64,000 nucleotides of DNA, taken from positions 1 through 64,000 of the forward strand of contig NZ_JACTUZ010000008.1 of the NCBI RefSeq assembly GCF_014490445.1. Direction: 5' to 3'. The translations under genes and the position numbers were made by a program. How positions within the stretch are numbered: position 1 is the first letter of the stretch; each line of letters begins with the position of its first letter. Origin of the DNA: Pseudoroseomonas ludipueritiae (lineage in GTDB: Bacteria; Pseudomonadota; Alphaproteobacteria; Acetobacterales; Acetobacteraceae). The notes beneath the pieces were generated by a model that was given only the letters and a program-made list of their open reading frames with translations, made no database searches and was not told the DNA's origin. This document shows, in pieces, positions 15,553-23,951 of this stretch.

Positions 15553-17173
15553 GGCCGCATCGAGAGCCGATCCGCTCGTCACGCGCCGGACCAAGTTCCA
15601 CAGGCTCTTCGGGGTCTCCAACAGCGCCAAGGTAATCGGCCGCGGCCTGCAGCTCGGCGTGGTCAACCTCGACAATGTGGCGGCGGATGTCGATGGCTTC
15701 GCCTTCGCCTGCACCATGGTCTTCCCGCCGGCGGACGAGGTGTATTTCACCGCCTATGTCCGCTCGGGCACGCCGGCGATGACCGCACGTCTGGCCGGCA
15801 TGAAACGCCTCGGCGCGGCGGCACCGGCCGAGGCTGCTCCGTTGCTGGAGGAAGACCCAGGGGAGAATGGCGGCGGCGGAATCGGCTATGCCGCCCGCAA
15901 CAACAACACCGTCGTTGTGCTGGCCAGCGACGGCTGCCTGCATCTGCGCAACCAGGGCTTCTGGGATGAACTGCCGGAGGATCTGAGCCCGTTCGGCGAG
16001 GCGATCCCGGTCGACCGGATCAACGTGGCGCTGTTTCCGCCGGCCGCCTCGGCCCGGCGCAGCCTGCTGGCGCGGGAGTTCGTCGGCTACCTCGGCAGCC
16101 TGATCGGCCGCGAGAAGGTGCATGAGCTGCGGGTCTGGGCCGATGGCGGGACCGTCCAACCGGAGATGCGGCGCCGGCCGCCGTTGATCCCGGTGGCAGA
16201 GCTTGAGGCGGCCGTTGCGGCGCAGGGCGGCCACTATCCCGGAGGCGAGGTCCGGCGGTTCCATGCCGCGCTGAACTTCCTGCCGCACAAGCACTTTGTC
16301 ATCCTGGCGGGCCTCTCCGGCACCGGGAAGACCCAGCTGGCGCTGAAATATGCCCGGGCGGTGCATGGCCTCGACGCGACAGAGCCGGACCCGTTTCTGT
16401 TTGTCTGCCCGGTCCGGCCTGAGTGGACCGATCCCACAGGTCTGACCGGCTACTACGATGTACTGTCGAACCGCTACATGGTGCCGCCCTTCCTGGAGGC
16501 GGTGCTGCTGGCCACAGCCCACCCGCAGTCACCGGTCTTCGTGGTGCTGGACGAGATGAACCTGGCACGGGTCGAGTACTACTTCTCGGACGTGCTCTCG
16601 GGGATTGAGACCGGCGAGGCCCTGCAGCTGCATGCGCACGGGGTGCCACTGGAGGGCTCCACCGGGACGGTGATCCCGGCCGCACTGCCGCTGCCGCCCA
16701 ACCTGTACATCACCGGCACCATCAACATCGACGAGACCACCAACCCGGTCAGCGACAAGGTGCTGGACCGGGCGGTGGTCATCGACATGACGGCCGTTGA
16801 TCTGGCCGGCTTCTTCACGGACCTGGAGGAGCGGGAGCCCGGACTGCAGCAGGCCAGTGCTGCCTGTTCACCGCATCTGCTGGCGGCAGAGACGATCATG
16901 GCGGCCCACGGCCTCGGCTTCGGTTACCGGGTCGCCGGCGAGGTGGTGCGCTATCACGCCTTCGCCACGGAGCATCTCGGCAGCGCGCCGGATGCAGTCA
17001 CCGATGACCTGATGGTGCAGAAAGTGCTGGTCAAACTGCGTGGCAGCGAACGGCAGCGGACGCTGCTGACCAGCCTCCAGCGGACACTGGCGGACCTGCC
17101 GCGCTCCCGGAAGTTCCTGGCGAAACTGCTGGCCGACCTCGACGAGTTCGGCTCCTTCCAGGCCAGCCGGTAA
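15521..17173 (+). CDS. McrB-like AAA+ GTPase/ATPase of a restriction complex
   Basis: This 550-aa protein starts inside the methyltransferase gene (32-bp overlap). The N-terminal 230 residues are a probable DNA-recognition domain without a recognised fold. The McrB-like AAA+ core follows: Walker A LAGLSGTGKTQLALKYA near residue 263, Walker B VFVVLDEMNLARVEYYFSDVLS near 340, and sensor region GTINIDETTNPVSDKVLDRA near 405. Family members power DNA translocation and activate a McrC-type nuclease. The next gene, 8 bases downstream, encodes that partner. Lying beside a methyltransferase, it is more likely the restriction arm of a LlaJI/BsuMI-like system than a stand-alone type IV enzyme; this is inference. 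Confidence 0.87.
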   Translation: MSLSERRQQFEAASRADPLVTRRTKFHRLFGVSNSAKVIGRGLQLGVVNLDNVAADVDGFAFACTMVFPPADEVYFTAYVRSGTPAMTARLAGMKRLGAAAPAEAAPLLEEDPGENGGGGIGYAARNNNTVVVLASDGCLHLRNQGFWDELPEDLSPFGEAIPVDRINVALFPPAASARRSLLAREFVGYLGSLIGREKVHELRVWADGGTVQPEMRRRPPLIPVAELEAAVAAQGGHYPGGEVRRFHAALNFLPHKHFVILAGLSGTGKTQLALKYARAVHGLDATEPDPFLFVCPVRPEWTDPTGLTGYYDVLSNRYMVPPFLEAVLLATAHPQSPVFVVLDEMNLARVEYYFSDVLSGIETGEALQLHAHGVPLEGSTGTVIPAALPLPPNLYITGTINIDETTNPVSDKVLDRAVVIDMTAVDLAGFFTDLEEREPGLQQASAACSPHLLAAETIMAAHGLGFGYRVAGEVVRYHAFATEHLGSAPDAVTDDLMVQKVLVKLRGSERQRTLLTSLQRTLADLPRSRKFLAKLLADLDEFGSFQASR

Positions 17174-17181
17174 CACCCGCC

Positions 17182-18837
17182 ATGAGCGCCCTGTTTCTAC
17201 GCAGCGAGCGGACCGGGGCGGCGTGGCAGGTGTGGCCACAGCCTGAGGAGGTGCCGCCCGGGGCTGTGCAGGAAACCGGCAGCTACCTCTTCGAGCTGCA
17301 GAACAGCCCGGAGGCCCCCACCGCGGCCCTGCTGATCGATGACCGGCCGCTGGAGGCCCTGCGGGCCGCGGCGGCTGATCAGGCCCACTGGCGCTGGCTT
17401 CCCGGCTTCCATGCCGGCACGGTGGAGGCGGAACTGCGGCTGCAGGGGCAGCCGCCGCGGCGCTTTGAGGTGGTCACCGACCCGGACCGCCGCAAGCTGA
17501 CCCGCGATGCCTTTGATGCCATGGTGCGGGAGATCCTGGATGACAGCTTTGCCCTGTTCTCGCTGAGCAGCTTCCGCAAGGCGGTCGGTCATGGCAGTGG
17601 CAGCAGGCCCCCCCCCGTGGCGCGGCTGGAGTTCCTGCGCTCCCGGGTCGACGAGCTGTCCGCCATTGTGGAGAGCATTGCCCGCAGCCCGCGCCGCCGG
17701 CTCGCCGCGGAAGAGCGTGTGCTGCCGTACCACCGGGCCAGCCGCGCGACCGGCCTGGAGATCCTGCGCTCCTTTCACTCCGGCAGGCTGCGCCGGGAAA
17801 GCGTCGTCCCGTCGCGTCTGCCGGCAGGGCTGCAGGGCTTCCTGCCGGAGCAGATCCGCCTGCGTCAGCACCGCAGTTCCCTGGATCTGCCGGAGCACCG
17901 GCAGATGGCCGCCTGCCTGCGCGCCTGGTCTGCCTGGCTGAGTTCCACAGCCGGCCTGCTGGAGCGCAGCCGGAAAATGTCTGATGACGAGCAGCAGCAG
18001 ACTGCGTCTGTCTGGGCTGCCCGCTGCCGCCGGCTGTCTCACCGGATCGGCCGGCTGGCTGAGGCCGCGCCCTTTGCCGAGGCCGGTGAGGCGCCACCGC
18101 AGCTGGTTCTCTCCGCGCTGTTCCGTCATGACCCGCTCTACCGGCGTTTCTACCGGCTCTGGCAGGACATGAACCTCGGCATCGCCGCGGTGTTCGGTGA
18201 CTTCCTCAACCTGCCCCTGGCCCGTACCTTCGAGCTGTACGAACTGTGGTGCTTCCTGCGCCTCGTGCGGGCGGGTGCCGAGGCCTTCGGGCCCGAGGGG
18301 CTGGAGATCCGGGATCTTTTCATCAGTGATGCGGCGGGCGGCGTGACCCTGGCCACCGGTGCCGTCACAGTCCCGGTCGGCAGTGGCTGGAAGCTGTGCT
18401 TCCAGAAGCAGTACCGTGAGTTCTGGAGAGAGGCAGACGGTCGCGGCTCCTACAGCCGGACCATGACGCCGGATGTGGTGATGGCCCGTGACGCCGGGGA
18501 GGCTGACACCGGCCGCCTGATCGTGCTGGACGCCAAATACCGCATCGATGACGGGCTGAATGACGCGCTCAGCTCGATCCACACCTATCGCGACGCGCTG
18601 GTCAGAGAGGCTGCTTCCGGCGGGGTGGAGGAGATCGTCACCGCCGCCTATCTGCTGACGCCGCATATGCCGGTCACCCGCGATGACTACCGCGCGACAC
18701 CGATGCCCGGGCGGCTGTTTCACCCGGATTACCGCAGGGGCTTCCGCTTCGGCGCGGTGACCCTGCAGCCGGGTATGTCCGTGGAGGAGATCGCCGCCGC
18801 ACTCCGGCTGATCGTGGCGGACGCGGGGGCGGGATGA
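17182..18837 (+). CDS. DUF2357/McrC-like PD-(D/E)xK nuclease subunit
   Basis: This 551-aa protein has an N-terminal DUF2357 region, a helical middle with ELYELWCFLRLVRAG near residue 352, and a C-terminal PD-(D/E)xK nuclease core. In the core TPDVVMARD is near 428 and GRLIVLDAKYRIDDG near 444, with Asp, Asp and Lys in the usual spacing. This is the McrC-type partner of the upstream McrB-like protein. It starts 8 bases after that gene, and its stop overlaps the Vsr start by 4 bases (ATGA). The likely role is DNA cleavage after AAA+ activation. Catalytic residues appear intact. Confidence 0.85.
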   Translation: MSALFLRSERTGAAWQVWPQPEEVPPGAVQETGSYLFELQNSPEAPTAALLIDDRPLEALRAAAADQAHWRWLPGFHAGTVEAELRLQGQPPRRFEVVTDPDRRKLTRDAFDAMVREILDDSFALFSLSSFRKAVGHGSGSRPPPVARLEFLRSRVDELSAIVESIARSPRRRLAAEERVLPYHRASRATGLEILRSFHSGRLRRESVVPSRLPAGLQGFLPEQIRLRQHRSSLDLPEHRQMAACLRAWSAWLSSTAGLLERSRKMSDDEQQQTASVWAARCRRLSHRIGRLAEAAPFAEAGEAPPQLVLSALFRHDPLYRRFYRLWQDMNLGIAAVFGDFLNLPLARTFELYELWCFLRLVRAGAEAFGPEGLEIRDLFISDAAGGVTLATGAVTVPVGSGWKLCFQKQYREFWREADGRGSYSRTMTPDVVMARDAGEADTGRLIVLDAKYRIDDGLNDALSSIHTYRDALVREAASGGVEEIVTAAYLLTPHMPVTRDDYRATPMPGRLFHPDYRRGFRFGAVTLQPGMSVEEIAAALRLIVADAGAG

Positions 18838-19325
18838 CCGACGTGCTGACACCCGAGCAGCGGCGGCTCAATATGAGCCGGATCCGCGGCAAGGACACCA
18901 AGCCGGAGATGATCATCCGGAAGGGTCTGCACGCGGCGGGCCTGCGCTTCCGGCTGCACGCGAAAGAACTGCCCGGGCGGCCTGATCTGGTCTTCCCGCG
19001 CCACCAATCCGCCATCCAGGTGCATGGCTGCTTCTGGCACGGGCATCACTGCCCGATGTGCCGTCTTCCGGCGACGCGGCGGGAGTTCTGGTCAGCCAAG
19101 ATCTCCGGCAACCGCGAGCGGGATCAGAGAACCTCAGCCGCCCTTCTTACCGCTGGCTGGCGTCTTCTGACGATCTGGGAATGCAGCCTTCGAGGCCCTG
19201 CCAGGAGACCTGAAGAGGAGGTTCTCGCATGCTGCAGTGACTTTTTCCGATCCGGCAGGCAGCAGGAAGAGGTTGCCGGGGTGTGGGATCGCATCAACAC
19301 AGAGCACCGGGCAACCTCTGCCTGA
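18834..19325 (+). CDS. vsr: very short patch repair (Vsr) endonuclease
   Basis: This 163-aa protein is of usual Vsr length plus a short tail. Family blocks are LTPEQRRLNMSRIRGKDTKPEM at the N-terminus, then LPGRPDLVFPRHQSAIQVHGCFWHGH near residues 45-65. These contain the catalytic Asp and the His/Cys zinc ligands (HC..MC). GNRERDQRTSAALLTAGWRLLTIWEC follows. Vsr nicks 5' of the T in T:G mismatches formed when 5-methylcytosine deaminates, so it protects the host from its own methyltransferase. The start ATG overlaps the stop of the DUF2357 gene. It closes the rightward arm. Confidence 0.93.
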   Translation: MTDVLTPEQRRLNMSRIRGKDTKPEMIIRKGLHAAGLRFRLHAKELPGRPDLVFPRHQSAIQVHGCFWHGHHCPMCRLPATRREFWSAKISGNRERDQRTSAALLTAGWRLLTIWECSLRGPARRPEEEVLACCSDFFRSGRQQEEVAGVWDRINTEHRATSA

Positions 19326-19409
19326 TCAGCGGTACTCCCTCATTGCAGCCTTGGGTGAGACGTTCCTGACAACGGTCATATGCCGTGATAATGCGCGGCC
19401 TTTTACGAC

Positions 19410-20720
19410 TTACCCTGGCATACCCGCGATTATGCGGAGATCACCATCCAGCAACTTATCCTGTGCAGCGGCGCGAAGAGCCGGCGCGCGCGCCAGATGA
19501 AGAAGCTCAGGACCGAGATATCTCAGGACCGCCAGCCACTGCGCCCAGTTGAGTGCCAGCGGGTTGCTCATGACAGCGACCTTGCCGGCATTCACAGCGG
19601 CAGCCATGGCGTGGCCAAGGAGCAACTGACGGCGCAGCCTGGGTATGTTCGCGACCGGCAGAGCCTGCTGAAATGACCGCCCCTCCTGAAGCCGCCGGAT
19701 CATCCAGGACCCACGTATGATGACCTCAATGATGCCCGTCGTGAGGCCACCCGCGAGAAAATGCCGGAAGTCATAGCCATCCCGGTACATTCTGCGGGTG
19801 ATCTCCGCTACAGAAAGACCTTCGGAACCGATGGTTCCCATCTGCAGGAACTGGGTCAGAGGCATGAGTGGAGCCGGCAGCCCCATGGGTGTGGCGACAT
19901 CCGAGAGCATGTGACCGCCGACCCGGCGGAAGGCATCGAAGAGGCCGCTGAACAGGTTCTGACCAGCCTCGCCGCTTGTGACTCCCTGGACGACCAGCAC
20001 GCCGTCCCGACCGATCGCGGAGAACGTGCCGCTCAGGATATCCCGCACCCCGAAAACCCAGCCCAGAAGCGGATCGTGCCCGAGAGAATGGAACCGGTGG
20101 GAAACGGGATAGAGACCATCCACCGGCTTCAGCAGACGCGCATTTGTGGATGGATCGTATGGAACAGGAAACGCCTTCTCCAGCTTAGCGACGAGGTCCG
20201 GTGGCAGAACCCTGCTGACCGCGTCCCGCATGCCGTTGGAGAGAAGGCCGCCCTCAGCGCCGAACTGAGTCAGCGGGTTCTGTGGAATACCGACGAGAAC
20301 AATATCAGCAAGGCCGGCCAGAAGTCCTGCTGTGCCGGCGATGACGAGATCCCAGCGGTCCAGTTCCCCTTCACCAGCCGCGTCGTCACCGGCTTTCTCC
20401 AGGCGCTGGAGGGCCGCCCTGATCTCCTCGGCATCGAGGGCATCCTCCAGCGCCGCGTCCGGTGGCGTGATCGCCAGCAGTTCGTCGAAGGTGGGGAGCG
20501 GACGGGTAACCACCAGGTCAGGCGGTGCGGCACTGGCAGACAGAGGTTGCCGCACAGCGACCTTGTGGGACGCTGCCAGAGCTTCCGCCCGCCTGATGGC
20601 CTGATCCAGCAGATCGGTGGTGTCAGACGTGCTCGCGCGGATTTCCCTGAGAACCCGGGCCTGTCCTCCGGCAACCCGCCCTTCCTGAGAGAGATCAGGC
20701 GGCCTTCTCACCGAGATCAC
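19410..20720 (-). CDS. hypothetical membrane-associated protein (436 aa), partner of the glycine-rich protein
   Basis: This 436-aa protein has a soluble helical N-terminus (1-115), a hydrophobic segment WDLVIAGTAGLLAGLADIVLVGIP near 118-142, and a long moderately hydrophobic C-terminal half containing GGLTTGIIEVIIRGSWMIRRL and LGHAMAAAVNAGKVAVMSNPLALNW. I do not recognise a family. The start overlaps the end of the 177-aa glycine-rich membrane protein by 26 bases, so the two are one unit. It converges on vsr. By context, a membrane-acting effector or inhibitor of a defence module is possible but unproven. Confidence 0.65.
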   Translation of the reverse strand: MISVRRPPDLSQEGRVAGGQARVLREIRASTSDTTDLLDQAIRRAEALAASHKVAVRQPLSASAAPPDLVVTRPLPTFDELLAITPPDAALEDALDAEEIRAALQRLEKAGDDAAGEGELDRWDLVIAGTAGLLAGLADIVLVGIPQNPLTQFGAEGGLLSNGMRDAVSRVLPPDLVAKLEKAFPVPYDPSTNARLLKPVDGLYPVSHRFHSLGHDPLLGWVFGVRDILSGTFSAIGRDGVLVVQGVTSGEAGQNLFSGLFDAFRRVGGHMLSDVATPMGLPAPLMPLTQFLQMGTIGSEGLSVAEITRRMYRDGYDFRHFLAGGLTTGIIEVIIRGSWMIRRLQEGRSFQQALPVANIPRLRRQLLLGHAMAAAVNAGKVAVMSNPLALNWAQWLAVLRYLGPELLHLARAPALRAAAQDKLLDGDLRIIAGMPG

Positions 20721-21228
20721 CTTTCAGGTTCTGGATGACATCCTCAAGCTTCACGACGAGCGTGTGGAGGTACTCAGCACGAGAACGGTTGGTGGCGTTC
20801 TGCCGTCTGAGTTCCTCTTGAAGCGCGTGATGCTTCCGTAGTGCTTCCTGGAGAAGAGCACGACGCTCGCGGTCAAGGCGCTGCCGGTTGAAAATCGACA
20901 CGGCGGCGTAGCCGCCCACGCCGAGCACGACCGCTGGCGCCGCAACCACCGCGATACCGGCCATCATGCCGCCGCCGACGATGCTGCCTGCCGCGGCGAG
21001 GCCGGAGGTCAAAGCGGCTCCTCCCGCGGCACCTGACGCGGCACCGACGGAGACGATCCCCGCACCCGCCGCGGCACCGACACCGATGCCCGCCGCCGCG
21101 CCAAGAACCTCCGCCACGCCCGAAGACAGGAGAGTGCGGTTGGGATCCGCCTGTGCCTTTCCCGCTTCATCCAGAAGGCGTCGAACAGGGACAAGAGCAT
21201 TCAGCGAGCCATAGATCTTGTCCGACAT
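20695..21228 (-). CDS. glycine/alanine-rich membrane hairpin protein with C-terminal coiled coil (177 aa)
   Basis: This 177-aa protein has three parts: a short soluble N-terminus, a Gly/Ala-rich hydrophobic stretch at about 38-108 (repeated GxxxG-like spacing, e.g. GIGVGAAAGAG, GSIVGGGMMAG, VLGVGGYAAVSIF), and a charged heptad-like helix at 112-170 (LDRERRALLQEALRKHHALQEELRRQ). Glycine-zipper hairpins of this kind insert into membranes and can oligomerise. Promoter elements precede it (TTGCTG-18-TAAAAT), and AGGAT lies before the ATG. It is the first gene of the pair with the 436-aa protein. The function is unknown; a pore-forming or membrane-tethering role is inference. Confidence 0.7.
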   Translation of the reverse strand: MSDKIYGSLNALVPVRRLLDEAGKAQADPNRTLLSSGVAEVLGAAAGIGVGAAAGAGIVSVGAASGAAGGAALTSGLAAAGSIVGGGMMAGIAVVAAPAVVLGVGGYAAVSIFNRQRLDRERRALLQEALRKHHALQEELRRQNATNRSRAEYLHTLVVKLEDVIQNLKGDLGEKAA

Positions 21229-21263
21229 GAGCCATCCTGTGTGGTGAAGCAGCTATCCAATTC

Positions 21264-21293
21264 ATTTTAGCAACATAATCGAAAATGCAGCAA
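21264..21293 (-). promoter_or_regulatory. promoter of the membrane-protein pair
   Basis: On the minus strand, -35 TTGCTG (21288-21293), an 18-bp spacer and -10 TAAAAT (21264-21269) precede the ATG at 21228 by about 35 bases. This local stretch is clearly AT-richer than the surroundings. Confidence 0.55.
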
Positions 21294-21684
21294 TTGGGCG
21301 AATGCGGCCAGTGATACGATGAGCCTCTTCGGCTCCCTGGAGGCCGACTCAGAAGCGTGCCTGCTCGATCTCGCCCTGGTGGGACGTCCCTGAGGCCGAT
21401 TGCAGAGCCTGGTGATGCCAGCGGCGCGCAGCGGCGCCTTATCCGGCCGACATCGACTTGGCCTGTTGGCAATGGACAGCGCGTAGCCGCAATCCTGGCC
21501 AGGCGGAACGATCAGCCTCGCTGATTGGCGGCCATTCCGGCCGCGTTGATATAGGCGCGCAGCATTCCGACCAGGATGTGGTGGAAGGGCATGGCGTACG
21601 GCTTACCGTCCTCCCTGCGAGACCGCAGATTCCGGAGATCGCACGTCGCTTGGCCTTTCTGGCTGACGGCCGCCGCGGCGCGCG
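21294..21684. other. intergenic region without convincing gene
   Basis: Nothing convincing is coded here. A plus-strand frame across 21458-21808 runs antisense through the small gene at 21685-21966 and is treated as a shadow. No repeat or hairpin of note was seen apart from short GC-rich stems. Confidence 0.4.
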
Positions 21685-21966
21685 TCAGGCGGCGCTAAGG
21701 GATTTTATGTGCCGGTCCTGGAAGGCGGCGACGGCGGCATCCCACTCCACCGTGACCGGCGTCAGCGCGCGCACCAGCATCACCGTCGGCGCGGCTCGGC
21801 GTGCGTGATAGTCGCCCTCCATCACGGCGAGCCAGCCGCGAAGGCCTTGGGCGCGCATCGTCTCGGTGAGGCTGGCCAGCTCGGCTTGGTCGGGGTCACT
21901 GCCACGGCCTAGCGTGACGTGGCGGCCGTCCTCGGCGAGCACGATCCAGCGGCGGTCACGGGCCAT
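21685..21966 (-). CDS. small conserved hypothetical protein (93 aa), paralogue of 3360-3662
   Basis: The start is set at ATG 21966, where alignment with the 3360-3662 protein begins (MARDRRWIVLAEDGRHVTLG). Shared features are the RRWIVL..DGR.VTLGR.SDP block and RAQGLRGWLAVMEGDY. The C-terminal parts differ (LVRALTPVTVEWDAAVAAFQDRHIKSL). The frame extends upstream of 21966 but that stretch is not conserved between the copies. The gene is divergent from the 341-aa gene at 22167. The function is unknown. The pair of paralogues brackets the MORC/methyltransferase locus. Confidence 0.7.
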   Translation of the reverse strand: MARDRRWIVLAEDGRHVTLGRGSDPDQAELASLTETMRAQGLRGWLAVMEGDYHARRAAPTVMLVRALTPVTVEWDAAVAAFQDRHIKSLSAA

Positions 21967-22166
21967 GGGCGGGTATCCTCTCGGGGGCGGCGTAGGTGGG
22001 AGCCTAGCGCGACGATCACGCATGATAATGGCCTCATCATACAGCAGCATGCAGAAATTCAGAGGCCTAATGTTTAGAGGCAAAACATACTACCTCCAAA
22101 ATTTTCGGCTTGCGCCACCCCTTCTGACCCTCTACAGAAGAGGAAATCCACACAGGGACACGCATT

Positions 22167-23192
22167 ATGGCCTTTGATCTCGATCATCCCTTCCCCCGTG
22201 ACAATGACGGGCTCGCCGTGCTGCACGAGGCGATCGCCAGCGACCTCGAGAGCGGCCTGCTCCGCCTCGGCGAGGCACTCGCGCTCACTTTCGGCGAGAC
22301 CGCCACGCAGGGCGCCCTGCGCGCGCTGCTGAGCGAGGCTTGGAAGCCCGCCGCGCGGAAACAGGAATTGCTCGCACTGTTCGACCGGCTTGGCTGGCGC
22401 GGGTTCCTCGCCGATCAGTTCGGTGAGGCCATCGACTCCATCGAGTTGACCCAGCCGTGGCGGGACGGCGCGGAGTACGCCGGACAAGGTCTGGCAGCTC
22501 ATGAACCGCGCGACAGGCCCCCTTCCCTGGAGGACCGGGAGGCGCGCGTCAAAGCCCTGGCCGCGCGCGGCGCGACCGCGCTCCGCTGCGCGCCGGCCCT
22601 CTTCAGCGACACCCACCTTTTCATTTGGGAAGGCGTCGCCGCCCGCGCCGCGCTCGACTTCGGGAAACCCGTGTCGCTGGAAGGCCTGCGATTGCTGTCA
22701 GGCGTGACCCCCGCCGCCATCCGCAACGCCACCAGCACCGGCGAGCTGCGCCCGGATGAAGCGGGCGAGATCACCGCCGAGGCAGCCCGGGCTTGGCTGG
22801 CGCGGCGGCGCGAGTTCTGTCCGTCGCGCTGGACCAATCTCGCCGACCGCCAGTGGCCCTTCGACCCCGCTGCGGCGGTCGAACCCGACGACGAGGGCAT
22901 GATCCGGGTGCCGCAGGACGCGGAGGGTACGCCCTTCCTGCCCCAGCACGTCGTCCGCTCCGCACGCGGCGGCACCGGGCTCAGTGTCACCATCGGCGCC
23001 AAGGGCGCGGAGGAGCAGCACCAGGATTTCTATGAGGCGTTGCGGGGTCTGACGAAAATGGAGGTCGCCCGCTGGCGCCGCCGCAACAGCGTCGGCAACT
23101 GGGGCATCGTGCGGGCACGTGGCGCCTGGGTGGCGGTCAGCAAGGCGGAGATCGACCGGCAACTCGCCGAGAAGCGGGCGGAGACCGCGTGA
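22167..23192 (+). CDS. hypothetical protein (341 aa)
   Basis: This is a 341-aa, mostly helical protein beginning MAFDLDHPFPRDNDGLAVLHEAIASDLESGLLRLGEALAL. A segment near residues 170-220 (LEGLRLLSGVTPAAIRNATSTGELRP...ITAEAARAWLARRREF) looks like a winged-helix or MerR/excisionase-type DNA-binding unit. A second possible helix-turn-helix near 290-325 (YEALRGLTKMEVARWRRRNSVGNWGI) precedes the C-terminus. I do not recognise a family. It lies upstream of the IS66 insertion, and before that insertion it would have been followed, after about 200 bp, by the GmrSD-like gene. A joint role in defence is possible but speculative. Confidence 0.65.
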   Translation: MAFDLDHPFPRDNDGLAVLHEAIASDLESGLLRLGEALALTFGETATQGALRALLSEAWKPAARKQELLALFDRLGWRGFLADQFGEAIDSIELTQPWRDGAEYAGQGLAAHEPRDRPPSLEDREARVKALAARGATALRCAPALFSDTHLFIWEGVAARAALDFGKPVSLEGLRLLSGVTPAAIRNATSTGELRPDEAGEITAEAARAWLARRREFCPSRWTNLADRQWPFDPAAAVEPDDEGMIRVPQDAEGTPFLPQHVVRSARGGTGLSVTIGAKGAEEQHQDFYEALRGLTKMEVARWRRRNSVGNWGIVRARGAWVAVSKAEIDRQLAEKRAETA

Positions 23193-23399
23193 TCCTGGTC
23201 GTCGTGGCGCGCCGCCAGCGCGCCTCGCGCCCGCCGCGACCCTGACGGCCCCAGCGCCCCACTCCCAGGCGCGCCGCGCCTCCATGCGATGAGTATCCCA
23301 GCCTGGCCCGGCTGAGGGGCCACGCGCGCCGCAATCTGTTTTGATATCGCAACATATGGCCAGTCATCGAGGCCTGCTCGGACTGGCCTGATCTATGGA

Positions 23400-23407
23400 G
23401 ATTCTTC
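23400..23407. repeat. left target-site duplication of the IS66 element
   Basis: GATTCTTC directly abuts the left inverted repeat. The same octamer follows the right end at 26407-26414. Eight base pairs is the standard IS66 duplication. The preceding bases TATGGAG include the likely ribosome binding site (GGAG, 23397-23400) of the interrupted GmrSD-like gene. Confidence 0.9.
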
Positions 23408-23510
23408 GTAACCGTCGTCTGATCCCCCTCCAGCTCAGCGCTTGACGTGACCTGCTGCCCTGGCGGCCTGCACCGGGCTATCCTGCATGCCGGTTGGGGG
23501 TTGAGGCGGG

Positions 23511-23948
23511 ATGGCGGGCGAGGACGATCTCCGGGAGCGGCTCCGCAAGATCGAGGCGTTGATCGCGGGTGCAGGAACGGCGGGTGAGCGGGAGGCGGCT
23601 GGGGCGGCGCTGGAGCGGGTCAAGGCACGCCTGGCCGAGCAAGCCCGCCGTGACCCGGCCGTGGAGCAGCAGTTCGCGATGCCGGACAGTTGGTCCCGGC
23701 AGCTCTTCGTCGCCCTCTGCCGCCGCTACGGGCTGAGGCCCTATCGCTACCCCCGCCAGAAGCGCACGACGGTGATGCTGCGCGCGCCCAAGGGCTTCCT
23801 TGATACGGTCCTCTGGCCCGAGTTCCTGGAACTGGAGCGGGCGCTGCGGGCGCATCTGCAGGGCGTGACCACGCGCATCATCCACGACGCGGTCCATGCC
23901 GATACCAGCGACGCGGAGGAGGTGAACCCGGCTTTGCCGGGGATCTGA
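23511..23948 (+). CDS. IS66 passenger gene: hypothetical protein (145 aa)
   Basis: This 145-aa protein lies wholly inside the IS66 ends and convergent with tnpC (3 bases between the stops). An N-terminal amphipathic helix rich in Arg/Glu/Ala (DLRERLRKIEALIAG...ALERVKARLAEQARRD) is followed by a compact basic domain: WSRQLFVALCRRYGLRPYRYPRQKRTTVMLRAPKGFLDTVLWPEFLELERALRAH. The family looks conserved (balanced composition and structured motifs) but I cannot name it. Being carried within the transposon, it may aid transposition or be cargo. The start at ATG 23511 is supported by an upstream GAGGCGGG. Confidence 0.7.
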   Translation: MAGEDDLRERLRKIEALIAGAGTAGEREAAGAALERVKARLAEQARRDPAVEQQFAMPDSWSRQLFVALCRRYGLRPYRYPRQKRTTVMLRAPKGFLDTVLWPEFLELERALRAHLQGVTTRIIHDAVHADTSDAEEVNPALPGI

Positions 23949-23951
23949 TGG

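Noticed and set aside
17197-18852. 551-codon minus-strand frame
   Set aside because: Exact antisense of the DUF2357 gene, which carries the nuclease motifs; His/Arg/Gln-rich shadow.
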